14,098 nucleotides of DNA. Origin: Bacteroidota bacterium. Its GTDB lineage: Bacteria > Bacteroidota > Kryptoniia > Kryptoniales > JAKASW01. Each line of letters begins with the position of its first letter. Within the stretch, counting starts at the first letter, position 1. The notes below the pieces were generated by a model, which was given only the letters and a program-made list of their open reading frames with translations, did no database searches and had not been told where the DNA came from. The position numbers and the translations under genes are program-made. The DNA is taken from positions 1 to 14,098 of the forward strand of contig JAJYOS010000059.1 in NCBI GenBank assembly GCA_021796055.1. Reading direction: 5' to 3'. Shown here piece after piece: positions 6,405-13,274 of the stretch.

Positions 6405-7637
6405 ATGAAACGGATGTTCCTTGCTATGGCATTTATTTTATCACTTTCAACAATTTGCCTGGCCGGAAGCCCCGGGGGCAATTCGGCCCGGAATCCCGAC
6501 CCGTCCCAATATATTTTGCTGAACCTGATGTACCGCGACAGTACCGTCCAGGACTTCCAGCAGATAGACTCGGTATTCGGAAGTTCCGCTCAACGGAAGA
6601 TCGCGGTGGGGGCGGCGTACGCGATATCTTACCTTCAGTATTCTCCTGCCCACTGCGACAGCATGCTGAGGAAAGTCCTGTCGCTTTCCCGGCAGTACGA
6701 CATCCCCGTTTTCATTCGCTGGGATGGAGAGAGCTACTGGGGCGCCAGGCCCGATCTCTGGAACTGGTGGGACCCGAACAAGCCCGGATACAATCCGAAG
6801 AACAAATACGACGTTGAGTGGGACTGGTGGTCGCCTGATTCCGCGGTCAAGATAGGCTGGAGAAACTGGGGAAGTCAGGCGCGTGTACTCCCGATGCCCA
6901 ACCTGATGGCCCCGCGATACAAGCAGGCATGCGACTCTGCCATGCGAAGACTCGTCCCGATAGTCGTGGACTGGTGGCACGCCCTCCCCGATTCGCTCAA
7001 GTATCTCTTTGCCGGCATGAGCGTCGGCTGGGAGAGCGCCATTGGCGTGAACAACTGGTACTATAACGACGGGAACTCGCTTCTGAACAAGCCGGAATCC
7101 GATGACCCGACATACGGGTTGAACGTACACAAACTCCCTTCGCGGGGCGTGCAGGCGATCGGTTACGCGGCCGTGAGCACACTCGGCCTCGCTCATTCAG
7201 GACAGCTGACGGCGAATATGATCGCGGAAGTTGTGCGCGTGCATCTCGAAGAATTATCGAAAATCTGCTATGACCTCGGGGTTCCGCGCGATCATATCTT
7301 TACGCACTGCGGCGGATGGGGAAAAGGTGACCCGACGAATTACGCCGCGCTGAACAAGTATTCCTGTCCCGGCTGGAGCTTTTACGACTTTGCCTACGAC
7401 CCCGCTTTGGACTACGATCCGATGAACGCGCTGAAGAAGAACACCGCCCCGTACTGGTCCGCGAACGAATGGCTGTACGACTGGGGCCACAGCACGAGCG
7501 AAATAAATTGGCTGCTTGCCATAGAGAACACGCTTTCGATGCCGAAGATCAGGTACCTCAGCATATACAACTGGGAGCCGGTCAGATTCAATCAGGCTGC
7601 CGTTGAGGCAATCCGTGTCGCGACAAAGTTCAGATGA
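6405..7637 (+). CDS. Secreted tryptophan-rich protein of unknown family, glycosidase-like
   Basis: I do not recognise the family. The start at 6405 was chosen over the upstream ATG of the same frame (6315) because it has GGAGG eight bases before it and opens directly into a signal peptide (MKRMFLAMAFILSLSTICLAG, cleaved near residue 21); there is no lipobox. The mature protein of about 390 residues has about 21 tryptophans, in clusters such as DLWNWWDP, VEWDWW and VVDWWHAL, typical of sugar-binding clefts. Alternating hydrophobic strands and helices (IPVFIRWDGESYW, YLFAGMSVGWES, IRYLSIYNWEP) suggest a TIM barrel; Glu210 (GWES) and Glu391 (YNWEP) sit at strand ends where glycosidase acids usually lie. 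A retaining or inverting glycoside hydrolase, or an inactive carbohydrate-binding relative, is my best guess. It lies downstream of a TonB-dependent receptor but has its own promoter-like site, so a link is only possible. Function is unproven. Confidence 0.8.
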   Translation: MKRMFLAMAFILSLSTICLAGSPGGNSARNPDPSQYILLNLMYRDSTVQDFQQIDSVFGSSAQRKIAVGAAYAISYLQYSPAHCDSMLRKVLSLSRQYDIPVFIRWDGESYWGARPDLWNWWDPNKPGYNPKNKYDVEWDWWSPDSAVKIGWRNWGSQARVLPMPNLMAPRYKQACDSAMRRLVPIVVDWWHALPDSLKYLFAGMSVGWESAIGVNNWYYNDGNSLLNKPESDDPTYGLNVHKLPSRGVQAIGYAAVSTLGLAHSGQLTANMIAEVVRVHLEELSKICYDLGVPRDHIFTHCGGWGKGDPTNYAALNKYSCPGWSFYDFAYDPALDYDPMNALKKNTAPYWSANEWLYDWGHSTSEINWLLAIENTLSMPKIRYLSIYNWEPVRFNQAAVEAIRVATKFR

Positions 7638-7965
7638 GAGCGAATGGATGACGGGAGCCGCATGGATGGCCGTCAAGTCCAACCGTCGCGACACGTGCAA
7701 CCTGTTGATCGGCCTCAGTGGAAATGGCATAAAGAAAATCTCGGAGCCCCGCCAAGGGCGGGATAAACTCCGCGTTAAGAAACGAATACTTGTTGCACGT
7801 GTTCTTTTAGAATAAGGCACATTTTGTTAGTTTTAGCCCGGCGGAGGAATTTTCAGCTCAACCAAGGGAACCCCGTCCCCCTTCTTGTCAGATCCGCCAG
7901 GGGACGTCGGACGTGAATGGTTCCGATGCTGCAAACGGCGATCTCATAAGTCGGAGTTGTGATAC
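7638..7965. other. Gene-free stretch with two hairpins and an AT-rich promoter-like patch
   Basis: No gene seen. After the 7637 stop there are two inverted repeats: TGACGG (7649-7654) with CCGTCA (7670-7675), and CCCGCC (7748-7753) with GGCGGG (7757-7762) around a 3-nt loop. Neither is followed by a T-run. Between 7800 and 7838 the sequence turns AT-rich and holds TAGAAT (7808-7813) and TAGTTTTA (7828-7835, one base off the Bacteroidota TAnnTTTG box), so the promoter of the next gene probably lies here; no well-spaced upstream box was found. Confidence 0.45.
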
Positions 7966-10884
7966 ATGGAGTTAGCTACAGATGCGGTCGGCTGGAAGCG
8001 ATTGATCGCGGGTCACCCGTGGTTTGGAGGCTCAGGCAATTATCCCCTTCCGGCCTACTCTGAATTTATGCCTCCTCCTCGTTTGGGCCGCAGTCCGTAC
8101 GGCCCGATGGATATTGCGTTCTCAGATCATGACCCGTATGGCTGGCATGTGTCCGAAATCGAGATGGAGTACGAGATCAACCCGGGTCTCGAGAATATTG
8201 CCGATCAAATCATGGGGCAATTGCTCGAGTTGGGACGTGGGATGCCGGCGCATCATATCGCCGGGCACCGTCGAAGGAATCTCGTCGATAATCCGTACTG
8301 GCCTGCCGAGATAGCCGCGAAAAACCTCCCTCACGAACGATATGTGGTTCTTCTGCCTGTGGCCCTCTCGAGGACCCAAGACGATATGGGCCGGGTCCGC
8401 TGGACGTTCTTCGGCAGCAGCGAACAGGGACCCGAACGCGCCTTCTGGAAATCGTTCTACTCTGCACCCGGACATGAGCTGCCCGGTCGGCACGCCACCG
8501 GGTTTCTCGCGCACCTGTTACACCGGGCATACGGCGAAGATGTGAAGGACGCGGCGCAGCTGAAGCAGATCGGTTTTCGCATCCTCCCTTCGATCAAGAA
8601 TCGCTCTTTTCCATATTGGAATGATGAGCCGCTCCCGACCTGGACGCGGCGATTCGTCGTCACCGAAGACTCTTCCTTCGACGGCGTGAAATACCTGTTG
8701 ACCTTTTCGCCTTTCACAAGCTTGCCGGTGGTCGTGAGGCAGAAGTACCTTGAGGGCAAATTACACCTTCTGCCTTTTCCCGGCAGCCTCTTGTTCTGGG
8801 GAATTCCGGTTTACCTGCGCCTGCAGGAGCAGATGCCGCTTGCTTTGCAATTGCCCCTCCAGCGACTCGTCGCCAGGCATGACGGACCCGACGGCATTCG
8901 CGTGCCGCAATCGGGCTGGCTCCATGAGCCGCGCCGCGATCAAAAGGAAATGGAAATACAGGCCGAGTTACTGCTCAACACGTATCGCCGCACCAATCGC
9001 TGGAATCGTGTGCGTCGATTTGAAGACCGCGCAGCACAGAGCACCAAAGAGGACAAGATGGTGCGGACTCTTTTTAGTACGTCGCTCGACGCTATCGACT
9101 TGTATGACAAACCGATGGCGCGCAACTGCCAGATCTGGAGCGCCGACGGGGAATTGCTGCTCGACGGTCCGAAGGCATCCCGCGAAGATATCCGGGAAGC
9201 CGCAGCGGAGCTGATTGAAGGCGGGATTTTCCGCTATCGTTTTCAATTTCCCGCGATGCGCGTCGGCGTGCATGAGGTGTATTGGCACCGTCCGCTGGTT
9301 GCGTTCCTGTCGCATCGCAGCGGTAAAATGGAATTGTGTGACGACGCACCGTCCGGCTACCTGACCGCGTACCGAACCGATGATTGCGATCCCGCGCACC
9401 CGGTGGAATTATGGCCAAGGTTGCTGCGGCGCGAAACCTATCTGTCGGCGCTGAAACATTTCGGGATCTCCCACGACTATTACGCGCACCAGACCTCATT
9501 GAACATCGTTACCCTTCTCGATGCGTGGACAACGTCGGGCTGGCAGCCGCTTCCCCGGAGTTTCGCGCACCACCTCATCCGGACAGCGAAAGGAGAAACT
9601 CTGGACGATTGGCTGAACTCGCTGCCCGATCACACGACCCGGCACGCGGAAACACGGGGCGTTCTGCAAACCCTTCAATCTCTTCTGCAGCCGGATCAGC
9701 CATTGCCCGATGCAATCACATTCGAGTCGACGGCGACGCGGGCTTATGAAGAGGCGTACTGGAACGACATCCTGACGCTCTCGCACGGCCGCTACCCGAA
9801 TAAAGATAATGCGGACGTCGTGCAGGATACGCCGACGCTGCAGCGCGTCGAACATCGTCAGCGCGACCTGGAGCCACTCGGCGATTATCTGATCGGGCGG
9901 CATCGGCAGGCGATTGCTGCGTCAGGAATGGATGGCAATGCGGTCGTGGGGGATTTGCAGTTTCGCTGGAAGACCGATTTCGATTTCCCGTTGTTCAGTG
10001 GATGGAAGATCAATCAGGAAGAGCACGGACAGGAGCGCAACCTTCTCGTCGTCATACCCGGCAGGAATCGCAGCGAAGCTGTCGTGCTGGCAGATCACTA
10101 CGACACCGCATACATGGAGGATATTTATGAGAAGGCACGCGGCGGGTCTGGGGCGCGACTCGCCGCTCCCGGTGCGGATGACAACGACTCGGCCACGGCA
10201 ACACTCCTGCAGGCGGCGCCCATCTTCTTGAAGCTCGCCCGCGAAGGTAAACTGGAGCGTGATGTCTGGCTGTTGCATCTCACGGGCGAAGAGTTCCCGT
10301 CCGATTCTCTGGGTGCGCGGCATTTCTGCCAATCGTTGGTCGAAGGGACTCTCAAGCTCCGGGTCGCCGGGGATGAGTTCCTCGACCTATCGTCGGTCCG
10401 CCCCGTGGGGATTTTCGTGATGGACATGATCGCACATAACCGGGAGAACGCGCAAGACATATTCCAGATATCACCGGGCAAGAGCCGCGAGTCGCTCCGG
10501 CTGGCGTATCAGGCCCATCTGGCGAACATGCTCTGGAACGCAAAAACGCGGGAATGGAACGGGAGCCCCGAACGCCGCGCATGCGGACGAGGTGAGCGCA
10601 GCCGGGATGGGGTCACGGTCCCTGAGATTGCGCGACATCCGGAACTGGACGGCCAGGTCCGGACCCAGGACGACCCGCAGAGTTCGCTTTACAACACCGA
10701 CGGCCAGATTTTCTCCGACATCGGCGCGCCTGTTGTTCTCTTCATGGAAAACTACGACATCAACCGCACCGGCTATCATGACACAAAAGACACGATGGAA
10801 AACATCGACCTGGATTATGGCGCCGCGTTGTCTGCCATCGCCATCGAAACCGTCGCGCGCGTTGCGACAATCGCCGGGATCTAA
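7966..10884 (+). CDS. Large protein with C-terminal M28-family zinc metallopeptidase domain and unrecognised N-terminus
   Basis: A 972-residue protein without signal peptide or membrane segment, so probably cytoplasmic. The C-terminal third (about 670-972) is an M28 aminopeptidase-like domain with all expected residues: His711 (DHYDT), Asp739 in GADDNDS, catalytic Glu775 and ligand Glu776 in TGEE, Asp820 in VMDMIAH, and His938 in GYHDTKDT. It should bind two zinc ions and cleave peptides, probably as an aminopeptidase. Between Asp820 and His938 lies an unusually long Arg-rich insertion (about 850-895). The first 650 or so residues match no domain I know; they are rich in Trp, His and Arg, with few low-complexity stretches. 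Most M28 enzymes have 300-500 residues and a signal peptide, so both size and location are unusual. GGAG at 7953-7956, nine bases before the ATG, supports the start. The domain call is firm; substrate and N-terminal role are unknown. Confidence 0.87.
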   Translation: MELATDAVGWKRLIAGHPWFGGSGNYPLPAYSEFMPPPRLGRSPYGPMDIAFSDHDPYGWHVSEIEMEYEINPGLENIADQIMGQLLELGRGMPAHHIAGHRRRNLVDNPYWPAEIAAKNLPHERYVVLLPVALSRTQDDMGRVRWTFFGSSEQGPERAFWKSFYSAPGHELPGRHATGFLAHLLHRAYGEDVKDAAQLKQIGFRILPSIKNRSFPYWNDEPLPTWTRRFVVTEDSSFDGVKYLLTFSPFTSLPVVVRQKYLEGKLHLLPFPGSLLFWGIPVYLRLQEQMPLALQLPLQRLVARHDGPDGIRVPQSGWLHEPRRDQKEMEIQAELLLNTYRRTNRWNRVRRFEDRAAQSTKEDKMVRTLFSTSLDAIDLYDKPMARNCQIWSADGELLLDGPKASREDIREAAAELIEGGIFRYRFQFPAMRVGVHEVYWHRPLVAFLSHRSGKMELCDDAPSGYLTAYRTDDCDPAHPVELWPRLLRRETYLSALKHFGISHDYYAHQTSLNIVTLLDAWTTSGWQPLPRSFAHHLIRTAKGETLDDWLNSLPDHTTRHAETRGVLQTLQSLLQPDQPLPDAITFESTATRAYEEAYWNDILTLSHGRYPNKDNADVVQDTPTLQRVEHRQRDLEPLGDYLIGRHRQAIAASGMDGNAVVGDLQFRWKTDFDFPLFSGWKINQEEHGQERNLLVVIPGRNRSEAVVLADHYDTAYMEDIYEKARGGSGARLAAPGADDNDSATATLLQAAPIFLKLAREGKLERDVWLLHLTGEEFPSDSLGARHFCQSLVEGTLKLRVAGDEFLDLSSVRPVGIFVMDMIAHNRENAQDIFQISPGKSRESLRLAYQAHLANMLWNAKTREWNGSPERRACGRGERSRDGVTVPEIARHPELDGQVRTQDDPQSSLYNTDGQIFSDIGAPVVLFMENYDINRTGYHDTKDTMENIDLDYGAALSAIAIETVARVATIAGI

Positions 10885-10926
10885 ACCCGCAAATTGCAGT
10901 AGTGCACCGATTGCACAGGCGAGACA

Positions 10927-10973
10927 GATTTCCGGAGATTCAAGAACAGCATGAATCCTGATCGCCGGAAATC
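10927..10973. other. Large two-part stem-loop between convergent genes
   Basis: A perfect 9-bp outer stem, GATTTCCGG (10927-10935) with CCGGAAATC (10965-10973), encloses a perfect 6-bp inner stem, GATTCA (10937-10942) with TGAATC (10952-10957), and a 9-nt loop. It lies 43 bp after the peptidase stop and about 50 bp before the end of the minus-strand pseudogene. It could be a bidirectional terminator without T-runs, or a REP-like palindromic element. Confidence 0.5.
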
Positions 10974-11024
10974 ACCGAGATACCGTACGACCGGTGTCCC
11001 ATCTTTCCTAATCACGATTCGGGA

Positions 11025-11569
11025 TCATGACTTCTCCGCAAACACCATCCGCTCGACCGGCGTCGAATTGATTCTGCGTCCGAGCGGCTCGAGATATTTC
11101 CCCGCAAGCTCGTCGTAACCCCTGTCCTCGATCACTTTCCAGCCGTATTTCATGGGAAACCCCGGCAGCTCATCCGGCTCGAATGCACTGAACCAAATCC
11201 CGCCTTTGACGAACCTCTTGTACCCGCTCTCCCAACCGTAGAAGACTTTGCCGTCGAGAAAGTCCTTCCGAACGTAGGCGAAGACAAGCCGGCTGCCGGC
11301 TGAAGCCCTGGCGAGGAAACCGAAAACCCTTTCCATTCCCTGCTGCGTGAGGTACTGCGTCACGGCTTCCATGATGAAGAACGTGCGCCTGCTTGCAGAG
11401 AAGGCAGTCGGAAGCCCCTCGTATCGAAACCGGCGCCGAGGTTCACGACCGCCTCGATGTCTTCTGCGAAGGCTGTCAGCTTGTCGTCGATATACCTTTT
11501 CCTGCATAGAAGGCCTCCCCATATTCCCGGCTGACTCTTCTCGCTCAGTCGTATGATAAGGAAATCCAA
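11025..11569 (-). pseudogene. Class I SAM-dependent methyltransferase (TIGR00027/LCM-like), internally deleted and frameshifted
   Basis: Two pieces of one enzyme lie in different frames. The N-terminal piece (about 11569 down to 11402) reads SQPGIWGG, then RKRYIDDKLTAF, then the SAM-binding motif I VVNLGAGFDTRGFRLP. The C-terminal piece (about 11384 down to 11025) resumes with TFFIMEAVTQYL, the motif that in this family follows some 85-100 residues later, and runs through SRLVFAYVRKDFLDG to the end ERMVFAEKS. The intervening acidic motif and central strands are missing, and the join changes frame, so one deletion of a length not divisible by three explains both. The usual N-terminal part is also short; a TTG at 11569-11567 is only a possible start. 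The ancestor would have O-methylated a small molecule or carboxylate. It is surely inactive unless the deletion is an assembly artefact. It is convergent with the M28 gene. Confidence 0.82.
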
Positions 11570-11665
11570 TCTCTTTATCTGCCTGCCTCCGTGGTTTGAT
11601 TCATTGGTGAGTAACCGCGGACCCCGCGCAGGCCAAAACAGAGATGACGCACAGCGGTGAAGTGC

Positions 11666-11694
11666 TTGAAAATTGCAGGCCTGTTTGCTAAATA
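11666..11694 (+). promoter_or_regulatory. Candidate promoter of the C1 peptidase gene
   Basis: TTGAAA (11666-11671), 17 bp, then TAAATA (11689-11694, followed by T). It gives a leader of about 135-140 nt containing the stem-loop at 11767-11795. The -10 match is modest. Confidence 0.3.
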
Positions 11695-11766
11695 TCATCC
11701 ATTCGGGGATAGCGAGCCGCATAAGGCCCAACACCGGGCCGATTCTTTGTGAAATCATACGTCGCC

Positions 11767-11795
11767 CTTCGATTCAGCCCGACGGCGATTCGAAG
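11767..11795 (+). other. Leader stem-loop upstream of the C1 peptidase gene
   Basis: CTTCGATTC (11767-11775) pairs with GATTCGAAG (11787-11795) with one mismatch. The stem continues inward as GCC (11777-11779) with GGC (11784-11786) around a CGAC tetraloop, leaving one bulged A. AAGGAG follows at once (11796-11801), but no sensible frame starts there. No T-run follows, so it is more likely an mRNA-stability or regulatory leader structure than a terminator. Confidence 0.4.
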
Positions 11796-11838
11796 AAGGA
11801 GATGCAAACTTGTCAAACCATTAATGACGGAGAGTTGC

Positions 11839-13074
11839 ATGAAAACTTTTTCTCTTGTCCTTTTATTCTCTTTACTCTCATTTTGCGGGAGCGCCTTTCC
11901 GCAAGCAGCGAAAAGCGACTCGGCAATATTTGTCAGGCCCACGAACGAATTCTACGATTCGATCATGACCTCGCTGCACAATTTCTACCAGCGCGAGAAT
12001 AAGACCACCACATTCAGCAAAGCCCTCAGCGTAGACTTCAGCCAGTACGACGCGCCGAAATCGGTCAGCGACTTCAAACAGTACTGGCACAACCCGACGA
12101 TATCGCAGGGAAATACCGGCACATGCTGGGATTTCTCCACGACTTCCTTTCTCGAGTCCGAAGTGTACCGCCTGACGGGAAGGAAGATGAAGTTCTCGGA
12201 GATGTACACCGCTTACTGGGAATACGTCAGGAAAGCGATGGGCTACGTGCGCACGAGAGGGAAATCGAAGTTCGGCCCGGGCTCCGAGGCGAACGCGGTT
12301 CTCATCGACTGGGAAAAGTACGGCATCGTTCCGGAAAAGGATTACACCGGGATGCTGAACGGCCAGCCGTTCTACGACGAATCGAAGCTGTATAACGAGA
12401 TGTATTCCTACCTGAAATCGGTGAAGGCGGAAAACGCCTGGAACCCGGCGGTCGTGAAAAGCACCATCGAGGCCATACTCGACCATTACCTCGGAACACC
12501 GCCCACAGAGATAAACGTCGACGGGAAGGAGATGACTCCGAAGCAGTATCTGAAGGACGTGGTGAAACTGAATCTCAACAATTATGTGTCGCTTGTGTCG
12601 TTCTCCGACCGTCCATATTACGAATGGACGGAATATAATGTGTCGGACAACTGGTGGCACAGCAAGGATTATTTTAATGTCCCGCTCAACGTCTACATGG
12701 ATGCCATAAATCACGCCGTGCACTCCGGTTATACTATGGCAATCTGGGGAGACGTCAGCGAACCGGGGATTTACGGACACGCGGGGATAGCCGTGATACC
12801 GAGCTGGGATATCCCTTCGAAATATATCGACGCGAACGCGCGAATCTTCAGGTTCTATAACCACACCACCACCGACGACCACGGCATGCATCTCATCGGA
12901 TATACGGTCAAAGACGGAAAGACATGGTATTTGATAAAAGACTCCGACTCGGAATCGAGGAACAATGATCATCCCGGGTACGATTTCTTCAGCAGCGATT
13001 ACGTGAAACTGAAGATGCTCGGCATCATGCTTCCGAAGAGTGCGATTCCGGAAATCGTGAAGAAGACGAAGTGA
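11839..13074 (+). CDS. Secreted C1-family cysteine peptidase (papain/bleomycin hydrolase-like)
   Basis: A 411-residue papain-fold peptidase. The start at 11839 was preferred to the upstream ATG of the same frame (11749) because GGAG (11829-11832) precedes it by six bases and it opens with a signal peptide (KTFSLVLLFSLLSFCGSAF; no proper lipobox). The oxyanion Gln90 and catalytic Cys96 lie in SQGNTGTCWDFST, and catalytic His348 in DHGMHLIGY. The third member, normally Asn in a KNSW-type motif, is Asp368 here (LIKDSDSESRN); I recall similar KDS forms in related FCB proteins, so it is probably a subfamily trait. The short Cys-to-His layout with a long intervening segment resembles bleomycin hydrolase/aminopeptidase C (C1B), but those are cytoplasmic, whereas this one is exported. 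It probably acts in periplasm or outside on peptides. It has its own leader and terminator, so it is a single-gene unit. Confidence 0.9.
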   Translation: MKTFSLVLLFSLLSFCGSAFPQAAKSDSAIFVRPTNEFYDSIMTSLHNFYQRENKTTTFSKALSVDFSQYDAPKSVSDFKQYWHNPTISQGNTGTCWDFSTTSFLESEVYRLTGRKMKFSEMYTAYWEYVRKAMGYVRTRGKSKFGPGSEANAVLIDWEKYGIVPEKDYTGMLNGQPFYDESKLYNEMYSYLKSVKAENAWNPAVVKSTIEAILDHYLGTPPTEINVDGKEMTPKQYLKDVVKLNLNNYVSLVSFSDRPYYEWTEYNVSDNWWHSKDYFNVPLNVYMDAINHAVHSGYTMAIWGDVSEPGIYGHAGIAVIPSWDIPSKYIDANARIFRFYNHTTTDDHGMHLIGYTVKDGKTWYLIKDSDSESRNNDHPGYDFFSSDYVKLKMLGIMLPKSAIPEIVKKTK

Positions 13075-13090
13075 TTCTGATTTGAAGACG

Positions 13091-13114
13091 GGGGAGCCGA
13101 GGCTCCCCTTTTTT
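13091..13114 (+). terminator. Rho-independent terminator of the C1 peptidase gene
   Basis: A perfect 8-bp GC-rich stem, GGGGAGCC (13091-13098) with GGCTCCCC (13101-13108), 2-nt loop, followed by six Ts (13109-13114), 16 bp after the stop codon. This is the only textbook intrinsic terminator in the window. Confidence 0.92.
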
Positions 13115-13167
13115 GTTGGTACCTGTGACGGACTCTTCCCATCCCTTTTGACCGGCGCGGGATATTC

Positions 13168-13225
13168 TTGCAATTTCGACCGGCACCGCGTATCGTTATG
13201 GAAATCACCATGATATCCAGGTGAT
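13168..13225 (+). promoter_or_regulatory. Candidate promoter and operator-like inverted repeat before the CPBP gene
   Basis: TTGCAA (13168-13173), 17 bp, TATCGT (13191-13196): four of six matches in each box. Just downstream a 6-bp inverted repeat ATCACC (13204-13209) / GGTGAT (13220-13225) with 10-bp spacing lies across the expected start, where a repressor could bind. Both are weak predictions. Confidence 0.25.
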
Positions 13226-13274
13226 GCGTCTCAGGGACATATCCTAAACTTCAAATACAAATAGAGGAGTGGTT

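Noticed and set aside
7603..7815. 70-codon plus ORF after the 6405 gene
   Set aside because: Overlaps the end of the preceding gene, has no ribosome site and covers two hairpins; composition looks random.
11878..13173. Long minus-strand ORF (431 codons) across the C1 peptidase
   Set aside because: Arises from codon bias of the plus gene, which has signal peptide, catalytic residues and terminator; the minus frame has no domain.
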